From Hydrogenophaga sp. (GTDB taxonomy: Bacteria; Pseudomonadota; Gammaproteobacteria; Burkholderiales; Burkholderiaceae_C): a stretch of 64,000 nucleotides of DNA. Positions 24,450 to 31,971 of this stretch are shown piece by piece. The stretch covers positions 232-64,231 of the forward strand of contig NZ_WVZN01000005.1 of NCBI RefSeq assembly GCF_011772445.1, written 5' to 3'. Position numbers and translations under genes: made by a program. The number at the start of each line of letters is the position of its first letter. The first letter of the stretch is position 1. The notes below the pieces were generated by a model. It was not told where the DNA came from. It searched no databases and worked only from the letters and a program-made list of their open reading frames with translations.

Positions 24450-25261
24450 ACGCGCTGCCCACCTTCACCGCGCTGGGCAGCGGCGCCACCGTGCTCATGC
24501 TGCATGGCATCGGCGGTGGCCACCTGGCCTTCGCGCCGCAGGTCGAATCGCTCGCGGGCGCCGGCTACCGCGCCGTGGCCTGGGACATGCCCGGCTACGG
24601 CCGCAGCGCGCCCATCGAGCCCTACACCTTCAAGGGCCTCGCGCAAAGCTGCGTCGATCTCATCGACGCCCTGCAGTGCGACAGCGTCACCCTGGTGGGC
24701 CACAGCATGGGCGGCATGGTCGCGCAGGAGGTGATCGCGCGCCGTCCCGACAAGGTCAGCCGGCTCGTGCTGGCGGGCACCTCGGCCGCCTTCGGCAAGC
24801 GCACCGACGGGCGCGACGCCGAGGCCTGGGCGCGCCAGTTCATCGCCCAGCGCACCGCGCCGCTGGACGCCGGCAAGAGCATGGCCGAGGTGGCGCAGGT
24901 GCTGGTGCCGCAGATGGCCGGCCCCGGCGCCTTGCCCGAGGGCCTGCGCCTGGCCGAGCACTGCATGGGCGGTGTGCCGGCCGCCACCTACCGGCGCGCG
25001 CTCGACTGCCTCGTCACCTTCGACCGCCAGGCCGCGCTGCGCGACATCCGCGTGCCCACGCTGCTCATCGGCGGCGAGTTCGACCGCGTGGCCGCGCCCT
25101 CGGTGATGAAGCAGATGGCCGAGGCCATTCCGAACGGGCGCTACGCCGAGCTCAAAGGCATCGGCCACCTCATGAACCTCGAAGCGCCCGAGGACTTCGA
25201 CGGCCTGCTGCTCGGCTTCCTGGCCGAGCCCGCGCCCTCGCCCGCGAAAGACCTGCACTGA
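24446..25261 (+). CDS. alpha/beta hydrolase, N-formylmaleamate deformylase-like (NicD)
   Basis: The ATG lies in an ATGA overlap with the NicX-like gene, and the product has 271 residues. The oxyanion motif LHGIGGGH, nucleophile elbow LVGHSMGGM (catalytic Ser), acid in IGGEFDRVA and histidine in GIGHLMNLE give a complete triad in canonical order. NicD deformylates N-formylmaleamate to maleamate and formate in nicotinate catabolism. Esterase or lactonase activity is possible in isolation, but the operon position next to a NicX-like enzyme favours the deformylase reading. No maleamate amidase or maleate isomerase gene is in the window. Confidence 0.8.
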   Translation: MNALPTFTALGSGATVLMLHGIGGGHLAFAPQVESLAGAGYRAVAWDMPGYGRSAPIEPYTFKGLAQSCVDLIDALQCDSVTLVGHSMGGMVAQEVIARRPDKVSRLVLAGTSAAFGKRTDGRDAEAWARQFIAQRTAPLDAGKSMAEVAQVLVPQMAGPGALPEGLRLAEHCMGGVPAATYRRALDCLVTFDRQAALRDIRVPTLLIGGEFDRVAAPSVMKQMAEAIPNGRYAELKGIGHLMNLEAPEDFDGLLLGFLAEPAPSPAKDLH

Positions 25262-25282
25262 CCAGAGAACCAAGGAGACAGC

Positions 25283-26548
25283 ATGCAACGCGAGCCCCTG
25301 AACACCGGCCTGGACTTCACCCCCGCCGTGGGCGACATGGCCTTCACGCCGCTGCAGCGCGAGTTGCTCACCGTGGCGAACCGCCTGGGGCGCGAGAAAT
25401 TCGCGCCCCGCGCCGCCCAGTGGGACCGCGAGGCGAGCTTTCCTTTCGCCAACTACGAGGACTTGCGCGAGGCCGGCTTCCTGCGCCTGTGCGTGCCCAA
25501 GGACCACGGCGGCCTGGGCGCGGATTACCCCACCTACATGATGGTCGCGGCCGAAATCGGGCGCTTCTGCGGCGCCACCGCCCTCACCTGGAACATGCAC
25601 ATCTGCAGCACCATGTGGACCGGCGTGCTGGCCGACGGCATCGCCATGACCGAGGCCCAGCGCGCCGAACACGCGGCGCGGCGCAAGCTGCATTTCCAGC
25701 GCATCGTCAACGACGGCGCCGTGTACGCCCAGCCCTTCAGCGAAGGCTCGGCCGCCGCGGCCGGGCGCGCGCCCTTCGGCACCACCGCGAAGAAGGTCGA
25801 CGGCGGCTGGCTCATCAACGGCCGCAAGATCTTCGCCAGCCTCTCGGGCGCGGCCGACTACTACGGCATCCTGTGCACCGAAGACGTCGAGGGCAAGGAC
25901 CCGGACCCGCGCGACACGATGTACATCAGCGTGCCCGCCACCAGCGAAGGCCTCGGCATCAGTGGCGACTGGGACCCGCTGGGCATGCGCGGCACCGTGA
26001 GCCGCAACCTCACCTTCAAGGACGTGTTCGTCACCGACGCCGAGCAACTCATGCCGCGCGGCATCTACTTCGTCGGCGCGCAGACCTGGCCGGCCATGTT
26101 CTTCACGCTGGCGCCCACCTACCTGGGCCTGGCCAACGCCGCCTACGACTTCACCGTGCAGTACCTGCGCGGCGAGGTGCCGGGCGAGCCGCCGGTGAAG
26201 CGCCGTCAGTACCCCACCAAGCAGATCGCGGTGGCGCAGATGCGCCTGCAGCTCGAAGGCATGAAGGCGCTGTTCACGCGCGCCATCCAGGAGGCTCGGC
26301 CCAACCCGGGCAAGGACGAGAAGCTGCGCCTGTACGCGGCGCACCACGCGGTGATGGAAGGCGCCAACGACATCGCGCGACTGGCCATTCGCACCTGCGG
26401 TGGCCAGAGCATGATGAAGCACCTGCCGCTGGAACGCCTGTACCGCGACAGCCGCTGTGGCTCGCTCATGCTGCCCTGGACGGCCGAACTCATCGTCGAC
26501 CGCATGGGGCGCGAGACGCTTTACGAGCCAGGGGAAAAGGACGCCTGA
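25283..26548 (+). CDS. acyl-CoA-dehydrogenase-fold flavoprotein, possible flavin-dependent monooxygenase
   Basis: The product has 421 residues with the ACAD layout: an N-terminal helical domain (residues about 10-130), the beta domain (GTTAKKVDGGWLINGRKIFASLSGAADYYGI) and a C-terminal helical domain. caaggagac precedes ATG 25283. In true acyl-CoA dehydrogenases of this type the catalytic Glu lies in a Y-E-G-T block after YRD-R; here that block reads YRDSRCGSLMLPWTAE, with Pro where Glu is expected. Loss of that Glu is seen in ACAD-fold flavin monooxygenases (DszC-like) that work with a separate flavin reductase, and such a reductase is encoded divergently nearby. A dehydrogenase with an alternate catalytic residue is the other option. 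Its last 28 bases overlap the convergent dadA. Confidence 0.75.
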   Translation: MQREPLNTGLDFTPAVGDMAFTPLQRELLTVANRLGREKFAPRAAQWDREASFPFANYEDLREAGFLRLCVPKDHGGLGADYPTYMMVAAEIGRFCGATALTWNMHICSTMWTGVLADGIAMTEAQRAEHAARRKLHFQRIVNDGAVYAQPFSEGSAAAAGRAPFGTTAKKVDGGWLINGRKIFASLSGAADYYGILCTEDVEGKDPDPRDTMYISVPATSEGLGISGDWDPLGMRGTVSRNLTFKDVFVTDAEQLMPRGIYFVGAQTWPAMFFTLAPTYLGLANAAYDFTVQYLRGEVPGEPPVKRRQYPTKQIAVAQMRLQLEGMKALFTRAIQEARPNPGKDEKLRLYAAHHAVMEGANDIARLAIRTCGGQSMMKHLPLERLYRDSRCGSLMLPWTAELIVDRMGRETLYEPGEKDA

Positions 26549-27867
26549 GCCTTTGCTTGCCGGGCCGCCCGCGCGGCCTCGAAGCCGTGGAAGCCAAAGG
26601 CCATGGCGGGCCGCTCGCCGCTGATGAGCTCGGCCAGGGCCTTGCCCGAGCCCGCGCCGTGCGTCCAGCCCAGGGTGCCGTGGCCGGCGTTGATCCACAG
26701 ACCCTTCACCGGCAGCCGGCCGATCAGGGGGATGTTGGTCGGTGTGGCGGGGCGCAAACCGGTCCAGAAGCGAGGGGTGCCGCCCTCGGCCGGCACGCGC
26801 GTGTCGGCCACGCCGGGGAACACCTGCTCGATGCGGCGCACCAGCATCTCGCAGCGCTTTTGCGCCAGCGGCGTGTCCAGCGACAGGTCGAACCCGCCGA
26901 GCTCGATGGTGCCGGCCACGCGCAGCTCATCGCCCAGGCGCGACATCGCGATCTTCAGGCTGTCGTCGATCATGCTCACCACCGGTGCGCGCGCGGGCTT
27001 GAGCAGCGGCAGCGTGGCGCTGTAGCCCTTGCCGGGGTAGATGGGCACGCGCACGCCGATGCGCGCCAGCAGCGGCGTGGTGTACGAGCCGCAGGCCACC
27101 ACGGTGGCGTCTGCCTTGAGCGCGCTGAGCACGCCGGTGGCGCGGCTGCGCACGCGCACGTGGTTCAGTGCGCCGCCGGCCACATCGAGTCGTTCGATGT
27201 CGTGATGGAAGAGCATCCGCGCCCCGCGCGCGGCGCACAGCGAGGCCAGCGCTTGCGTGAACACCCGTGCGTCGCCCGATTCGTCGGTCTCGGTGAAGGT
27301 GCCGCCCACGATGCGATCGGCAAAGGCCGAGAGCGCGGGCTCGATGCGCAACAGCTCTTCGCGCGACACGACCCGCCGCTTCACGCCGAAGCGCGCCATC
27401 AGCTCGGCCGCGCCGGCCGCGCCGTCGAACGCCCGCTGGTCCACGTAGTAGTGTGCGATGCCGCGCTCCAGCCGCTGATAGTCGATGCCGGTCTCGCGAA
27501 CCACGTCTTTCAGCGCGGCGTGGCTGTACGAGCCCAGCGCCACCAGTTGCGCCACGTTGCGCTCGAAGGCCGCGTCGTTGCACTGCGCCAGGAACTGCAG
27601 GCCCCAGCGCCACTGCGCCGGGTCCATCTGTGGTCGGAACAGCAGCGGCGAGGTGGACGAGAACATCCACTTCAGCGCCTTCAGCGGCGCCTCGCGGTTG
27701 GCCCAGGGTTCGCAGTAGCTCACCGAGATCTGCGCCGCATTGGCGAAGCTGGTTTCCAGTGCGGCGTCGGGCTGGCGGTCCACCAGAGTGACCTCGTGTC
27801 CGCGCTGCAGCAGGTGCCAGGCGGTGCTCACGCCGATGATGCCGGCGCCCAGGACGGTGACTTTCAT
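26521..27867 (-). CDS. dadA: D-amino acid dehydrogenase (DadA-like)
   Basis: The 448-residue flavoprotein opens MKVTVLGAGIIGVSTAWHLLQRGHEVTLVDRQ, the FAD dinucleotide fold, and has the DadA signature SFANAAQISVSYCEPWANREAPLKALKWM and the C-terminal GHGTLGWTHGAGSGKALAELISGERP. DadA oxidatively deaminates D-amino acids (D-alanine) to 2-oxoacids and reduces quinone at the membrane. It is divergent from argP with 116 bases between, and convergent with the ACAD-like gene, whose 3' end it overlaps by 28 bases. Its link to the NicX-like operon is only positional. Confidence 0.9.
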   Translation of the reverse strand: MKVTVLGAGIIGVSTAWHLLQRGHEVTLVDRQPDAALETSFANAAQISVSYCEPWANREAPLKALKWMFSSTSPLLFRPQMDPAQWRWGLQFLAQCNDAAFERNVAQLVALGSYSHAALKDVVRETGIDYQRLERGIAHYYVDQRAFDGAAGAAELMARFGVKRRVVSREELLRIEPALSAFADRIVGGTFTETDESGDARVFTQALASLCAARGARMLFHHDIERLDVAGGALNHVRVRSRATGVLSALKADATVVACGSYTTPLLARIGVRVPIYPGKGYSATLPLLKPARAPVVSMIDDSLKIAMSRLGDELRVAGTIELGGFDLSLDTPLAQKRCEMLVRRIEQVFPGVADTRVPAEGGTPRFWTGLRPATPTNIPLIGRLPVKGLWINAGHGTLGWTHGAGSGKALAELISGERPAMAFGFHGFEAARAARQAKAQASFSPGS

Positions 27868-27955
27868 GGCTTTCTCCGAACAGCGGATCGCTGATCCCGG
27901 CAGTGTCGGGAAAGCGTGAACTCAAGTGAAGCGGGATTCAAGCAAAATCGAGTTC

Positions 27956-27970
27956 ATCAGTTTTGCTGAT
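27956..27970. promoter_or_regulatory. LysR-type T-N11-A box in dadA/argP divergent region
   Basis: atcagttttgctgat has perfect 5-base arms (atcag/ctgat) separated by 5 bases, the classic T-N11-A LysR recognition pattern. It lies 14 bases before the argP-like ATG and overlaps its ribosome-binding region, consistent with autoregulation and control of dadA. Confidence 0.55.
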
Positions 27971-27983
27971 AAAGGAGCCGACC

Positions 27984-28898
27984 ATGTCCACCTTCGATCC
28001 CGATGCCCTGGAGTGTCTGGCCGCCATCGTGGAAGAGGGCGGCTTCGAGCGCGCCGCCCGGCGGCTGTCGATCACGCAGTCGGCGGTCTCGCAGCGCCTG
28101 CGCGCGCTGGAGGCGCAGGTGGGCACGGTCCTCATCGTGCGCAGCCGACCGCTCAAGGCCACACCGGCCGGGCAGCTCATGATCAAGCACGCCAAGATGA
28201 TGCGGCTGCTGCGCGCCGACCTGGAGAAGGACCTGAAGGAACTGGCGCCCAGCAGCGCCGCCAGCGCGCGGGGCGAGGAGCGCATCTCGGTGGCGATCAA
28301 CGCCGACAGCATCGCCACCTGGGCGCTGCCCGCGCTGAACGAACTGGCGCGCCAGGGCCTGCCGCTCGAGATCATCGCGGACGACCAGGAATTCACGCAC
28401 GAGTGGCTGCGCGAGGGCCAGGTGCTGGGCTGCGTCACCTCGCTCGGCCAGGCGCTGCGCGGCTGCCGGATGGAGCCGCTGGGTGTCATGGACTACGTGC
28501 TGATCGCCCAGCCCGATTTCGCGCGCGAGCACTGTCCGCGCGGCTTGAACTCGCACAACTTCCACCGCCTGCCCTTCATCGCCTTCAACCGCAAGGACCA
28601 CCTGCAGCACGCCTTCGTGGCCGAGGCCTTCGGCCTGCAGCGCGTGTTGCTCAAGCAGCGCTTCGTGCCCTCCAGCGAAGGCCAGGTGCGCGCCGTGCTG
28701 GCGGGCTGGGGCCTGAGCGTGGTGCCCTGGCTGCTGGTACGGGAACTCATCGAGCGCGGCGAGCTGGTGAACGCGGCGCCGAAGCATCGCTTGGGCGTGG
28801 CACTGCATTGGCATTGCTGGAACCTCAGTTCCGATGTGCTGGACGCGTTGAGCGCGGCCCTGCGCGCAGCGGCCACCCTCAGCCTGCGCCGGGCATGA
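27984..28898 (+). CDS. LysR-family regulator, ArgP/IciA type
   Basis: ATG 27984 follows aaaggag and gives 304 residues. The N-terminus (DPDALECLAAIVEEGGFERAARRLSITQSAVSQRLRALEAQVGTVLIVR) is the ArgP/LysG HTH, and the effector domain has the family phrase INADSIATWALPALNEL. ArgP-type regulators sense basic amino acids and usually control a neighbouring exporter or catabolic gene. Here the divergent neighbour is dadA, which is therefore the likely target (inference). A hairpin follows its stop codon. Confidence 0.87.
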   Translation: MSTFDPDALECLAAIVEEGGFERAARRLSITQSAVSQRLRALEAQVGTVLIVRSRPLKATPAGQLMIKHAKMMRLLRADLEKDLKELAPSSAASARGEERISVAINADSIATWALPALNELARQGLPLEIIADDQEFTHEWLREGQVLGCVTSLGQALRGCRMEPLGVMDYVLIAQPDFAREHCPRGLNSHNFHRLPFIAFNRKDHLQHAFVAEAFGLQRVLLKQRFVPSSEGQVRAVLAGWGLSVVPWLLVRELIERGELVNAAPKHRLGVALHWHCWNLSSDVLDALSAALRAAATLSLRRA

Positions 28899-28926
28899 AA
28901 AAAGCCGCCCGCGGGCGGCTTCATTC
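28899..28926 (-). terminator. Rho-independent terminator for the Usp gene (bidirectional)
   Basis: A perfect stem aagccgccc/gggcggctt is followed on the minus strand by a TTTTTT run, 20 bases after the Usp stop codon. On the plus strand it comes right after the argP-like stop but with a weaker tail (cattc). Confidence 0.85.
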
Positions 28927-28945
28927 GAACGGTGGGCCGCAGGCT

Positions 28946-29368
28946 TCAGCGAACGATCAGCACCGGCGAGGTGCAGTGCGCCAGAACCCGGGTGGCCACC
29001 GAGCCCAGCACCAGGTTGCCCAGCGCGCCGTGACCATGCGAGCCCATGATCACCATGTCGAACTTGCCCGAGTTGGCCGTCTTGGCGATGACCTCGCCGG
29101 CCGCGCCGGTCTTGTGCACCAGCTTGGCATTGATGCCGTGGCGCTTCAGGAATTTGTCCACCGGACCGGTGATCTTGGCCGCTTCGTCCTCGTAGTACTG
29201 GTTGGCCACGTCGGCGCCGACAGCGGCGCGGGCCCGCGGCGGCAGCGGCGACTGGACTGTGATCGCGGTGAAGTCGTTGTTGGCGCCGAACAACTCGTCG
29301 TGGGTGGTGAGGTAGGCGAGCATCTTCTTCGTGTACTCGCTGCCATCGACGGCCAGCAGGATCTTCAT
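28946..29368 (-). CDS. universal stress protein UspA family
   Basis: This 140-residue protein starts MKILLAVDGSEYTKKMLAYL and has the ATP-binding motif GSHGHGALGNLVLGSVATRVLAHCTSPVLIV (G-2x-G-9x-G-S/T type). The complete ATP signature suggests an ATP-binding, MJ0577/UspG-like member. caaggagaacc lies before the ATG. It stands alone between two terminator or promoter regions, so it is monocistronic. Role: general stress survival; the partner is not identifiable. Confidence 0.93.
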   Translation of the reverse strand: MKILLAVDGSEYTKKMLAYLTTHDELFGANNDFTAITVQSPLPPRARAAVGADVANQYYEDEAAKITGPVDKFLKRHGINAKLVHKTGAAGEVIAKTANSGKFDMVIMGSHGHGALGNLVLGSVATRVLAHCTSPVLIVR

Positions 29369-29447
29369 CGCGGTTCTCCTTGGTTGTTGATCGAGTGAGG
29401 AACGGGGCCAGTGTACGGGCCGAGGCGCGCCACGGGTTTGCGCAGGA

Positions 29448-30266
29448 TCAAACGGGCTGGCCCCTCGCTTCCACTGGCACCAGGCAGACCGGATCGAAGG
29501 CCAATTGTTCCTTCTTGTCGTGGTAGCCCAGCGGGTTGGCGCGAATGCGGCATCGGCCCACGCGCACATCGGTGGGGCAGTGCAGGTGGCCGTGCAGCCA
29601 GAGGTCTGCCAGCGGCAGCAGCTCGTCCAGCGCGTTGCAGAAGCCCGCCGTGCCGGGCGTGAGGCCGTAGCGCGGGTCGGCACTGTGCAAGGTGGGGGCG
29701 AAGTGCGTGATGACGACGGTGGGGCCGTCAAAAGGCTGTGCCAGGGCCTCACGCAGCCAGGCCTGGCACTCCAGGCCCAGGTCGCGCATGGCGGCGGCGT
29801 CGAACAGGGTGCCGTGTCGTCGCGCGTCCATCTGCCGCAGGTAGTGGTTGGCGGCGCGGAACGCTTTTTCGCGTTGCAGCAGCGGGTCGCTGCCGGGCGG
29901 GCGGATGGCGTCGTAGTCGCTCCACAGCGTGGTGCCGACGAAGCGCACGCCGCGCCAGACCCAGGTCTGGCGCTCCAGCCAGCGCAGGCCCAGCCGCTCA
30001 CAGGTGGCGCGCAGGGCGGCGTGCGCCTCGTCCACGTCGAGAGCGTCGTACTCGTGGTTGCCCGGAAGGTAAAGCACGGGCACTGGCCAGTCGGCGAAGC
30101 GGCGCAGGCCCCAGTCGGGCTCGGGCATGGCGCTGCCGTCGCGCCGGCGCTGGTAGGAGCCCACGTCGCCGGCCAGCACCAGCAGGTCGGCGCCGGGCGC
30201 GGGTTGCGGTTCGAAGTCGCGGTTGGCTTCGAGGTGCAGGTCGCTCAGCAGCTGGATGTTCATCAT
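29448..30266 (-). CDS. calcineurin-like metallophosphoesterase
   Basis: The product has 272 residues from ATG 30266; a second ATG directly follows and may be the true start. Metallophosphoesterase motifs are complete: SDLHLE (D-x-H) near residue 9, AGDVGS, LPGNHEYD (GNHE/D), VVITHFAP (H) and LHGHLHCP (GHxH), giving the two-metal site. Substrates range from nucleotides to lipids. The start overlaps the stop of the LysR gene upstream (ATGATG with TGA inside), so the two are translationally coupled. The role is not known. Confidence 0.86.
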   Translation of the reverse strand: MMNIQLLSDLHLEANRDFEPQPAPGADLLVLAGDVGSYQRRRDGSAMPEPDWGLRRFADWPVPVLYLPGNHEYDALDVDEAHAALRATCERLGLRWLERQTWVWRGVRFVGTTLWSDYDAIRPPGSDPLLQREKAFRAANHYLRQMDARRHGTLFDAAAMRDLGLECQAWLREALAQPFDGPTVVITHFAPTLHSADPRYGLTPGTAGFCNALDELLPLADLWLHGHLHCPTDVRVGRCRIRANPLGYHDKKEQLAFDPVCLVPVEARGQPV

Positions 30267-31246
30267 GGGGCGATTGTGTTCGTGCCGGCGCCCTGCAGGC
30301 CGCTGTCGGCGGCAGAGCGCGACACCGCCTCGCGCAACCACCGGTGCGCGGCGTCGTGCTGGCGTTGGCGGTGCCACAGCGTATCGACGTGCACCTCGGG
30401 CACCGCCAGGGGCAGCTCGCTGATGGCCAGCTCGTCTTCCATGCCGGTGGCCGACAGAAAGTGGCGCGGCAGCACGGTGAGCAGGTCGGTGGTGGCCACC
30501 ACGCGCCCGGCGGTGAAGAACTGGTTGACCGTGATCACCACCCGCCGCTGGCGCGAGCGCGCCGCCAGGGCTTCGTCGACGAAACCGAAGGGCCGGCCCG
30601 AGAAGCTCACCAGCAGGTGACGGGCCGAACAGTACGTGTCCAGCGAAAGCGGCCGTCCGGCCAGGGGGTGGCCGCGGCGCATCACCACCACGTAGTCGCC
30701 GTCGTACAGGCGCTCGAAGGCGAAGCGCGGCAGCTCATCTTGCTGTTGGCGCGCGCCCAACTCGGCAATGACGGCAGGGAAGTGCCCGATGGCGAGGTCC
30801 GCGTCACCCTTTTCCAGCAGTTGGCGCGGGTCGCGCGTGGTCAGCGGCAGCACACGCAGGTTCACGCCCGGGGCCTCGCGCTCCAGGATGTCGATCAGGC
30901 TGGGAATCAGCTTGGCCGAGGTGGCGTCGGCCATGGCGACCTGGAAGGTGCTGGTCGCGGTGGCCGGCTCAAACGCGCCGGGCGACAGGGCGCCGCGCAA
31001 CAGGCCCAGGGCCTCGCGCACCGAGGGCCACAGGGCCAGGGCGGTGGGTGTGGGTTCGACCCCAAAGCCCGAACGCCGCACCAGTTCGTCGCCCACCAGC
31101 TCGCGCAGGCGGCGCAGGGCATTGCTCACCGCTGGCTGGGTCATCGACAGGTTGTAGGCCGCCCGGGTGAGGTTGCGCTCGGCCATCACCTCGTCGAACA
31201 CGCGCAGGAGATTCAGGTCGAGGGTGCGAAAGTTCAGGGAAACCAT
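30263..31246 (-). CDS. LysR-family regulator, NodD/DntR-like
   Basis: This 327-residue protein opens NFRTLDLNLLRVFDEVMAERNLTRAAYNLSMTQPAVSNALRRLRELVGDELVRRSGFG, the HTH type found in NodD, NahR, DntR and LeuO. The effector domain starts with FQVAMADATSAKLIPSL. This branch usually senses small aromatics or aliphatic acids. It is translationally coupled to the downstream phosphoesterase and divergent from the two-helix membrane protein at 31370; a T-N11-A-type site lies between. Confidence 0.87.
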   Translation of the reverse strand: MVSLNFRTLDLNLLRVFDEVMAERNLTRAAYNLSMTQPAVSNALRRLRELVGDELVRRSGFGVEPTPTALALWPSVREALGLLRGALSPGAFEPATATSTFQVAMADATSAKLIPSLIDILEREAPGVNLRVLPLTTRDPRQLLEKGDADLAIGHFPAVIAELGARQQQDELPRFAFERLYDGDYVVVMRRGHPLAGRPLSLDTYCSARHLLVSFSGRPFGFVDEALAARSRQRRVVITVNQFFTAGRVVATTDLLTVLPRHFLSATGMEDELAISELPLAVPEVHVDTLWHRQRQHDAAHRWLREAVSRSAADSGLQGAGTNTIAP

Positions 31247-31282
31247 TTATACGGGGAATGGTACCCATCATCAGAATAAAGT

Positions 31283-31303
31283 GGATACATATGCGGGTTA
31301 TCC
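31283..31303. promoter_or_regulatory. LysR-type inverted repeat in divergent region
   Basis: ggata at 31283-31287 and tatcc at 31299-31303 form a 5-bp inverted repeat with 11 bases between, the spacing typical of LysR sites, 37 bases upstream of the LysR gene start. Confidence 0.4.
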
Positions 31304-31310
31304 CTATATT

Positions 31311-31347
31311 CACCCCTGTCCACAAGATTCCACCCCAGTCCACAAGA
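31311..31347 (+). repeat. 17-bp direct repeat, 20-bp period, upstream of a membrane protein gene
   Basis: cacccctgtccacaaga (31311-31327) recurs as caccccagtccacaaga (31331-31347), 16 of 17 identical and exactly 20 bp apart, about two DNA turns. The pair ends 23 bases before the ATG at 31370, and may bind a regulator or mark a duplicated promoter element. Confidence 0.7.
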
Positions 31348-31369
31348 CGTGGTTTTCCAGGAGTTCACC

Positions 31370-31903
31370 ATGAGCACCGCCCTTACCGCCCCCTCGCTGC
31401 CCGCCGCCTTGCGCGCCGGCACCCAAAAATCCGCCGCACCTGAAGGCGCGCGTGGCCTCAGCGCCCTGCTGCTCGCCGCCGCCATTGCCACCCTCATCGT
31501 GGTGGCCGACCAACTGATCGACACCTGGGCCGATGGCCACCTGATGCTGGCCTGGGTGCTGCTCTGGGCCGTGGTCTTCGCCGGTCTGGCCCTGTTCGCC
31601 GACAGCGCCCGCGGCCTGGCGCGCCGCACCGTGGCGGCGCTCGACAGCTGGTCCCGTTCGCTGGCGGAAGCGCGCGCTGAAATGCGCCTGTGGGAAATGG
31701 CCCGCCACGACCAGCGCCTGATGAGCGAGCTGATCGCCGCCCGCGACCGCGCCGAGCAGGAGCCGGCCGCCGCGGACTTTGGCGAAGCGCTGGCCCCCCT
31801 GGGCCTGCCCGAAGCGGCCAAGGCCGAAGCGGCACCCGAAGCCAGCTACTGGGAGCGCCTGGCCGCCAGCCGCGCACGCTACGCGAAGCTGCACTTCATC
31901 TGA
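31370..31903 (+). CDS. two-helix membrane protein of unknown function
   Basis: ATG 31370 follows ccaggag and gives 177 residues. After a roughly 35-residue N-terminal tail, two hydrophobic helices (GLSALLLAAAIATLIVVADQLIDT and LMLAWVLLWAVVFAGLALFAD) form a hairpin. A long charged helical C-terminus follows (RRTVAALDSWSRSLAEARAEMRLWEMARHDQRLM). No family is recognised with certainty. It is divergent from a LysR gene, has unusual tandem repeats in its promoter region and a strong terminator after it, so it forms its own transcription unit. Confidence 0.8.
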   Translation: MSTALTAPSLPAALRAGTQKSAAPEGARGLSALLLAAAIATLIVVADQLIDTWADGHLMLAWVLLWAVVFAGLALFADSARGLARRTVAALDSWSRSLAEARAEMRLWEMARHDQRLMSELIAARDRAEQEPAAADFGEALAPLGLPEAAKAEAAPEASYWERLAASRARYAKLHFI

Positions 31904-31924
31904 AGCGCTTCCTGCGCGAATAAG

Positions 31925-31953
31925 AAAGGCCACCCTCGGGTGGCCTTTTTTTT
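31925..31953 (+). terminator. Rho-independent terminator after the two-helix membrane protein
   Basis: The stem ggccaccc/gggtggcc with a two-base loop is followed by a run of eight T's, 22 bases after the stop codon on the plus strand. Confidence 0.93.
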
Positions 31954-31971
31954 CTTTGAACAGCGCTGCGT

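Noticed and set aside
31290-31350. DnaA-box-like words (gttatccct, gtccacaag) that could mark a replication origin
   Set aside because: The best match to TTATCCACA is only 7 of 9, there is no AT-rich unwinding stretch and no dnaA/dnaN/recF neighbourhood; the words belong to a local direct repeat.
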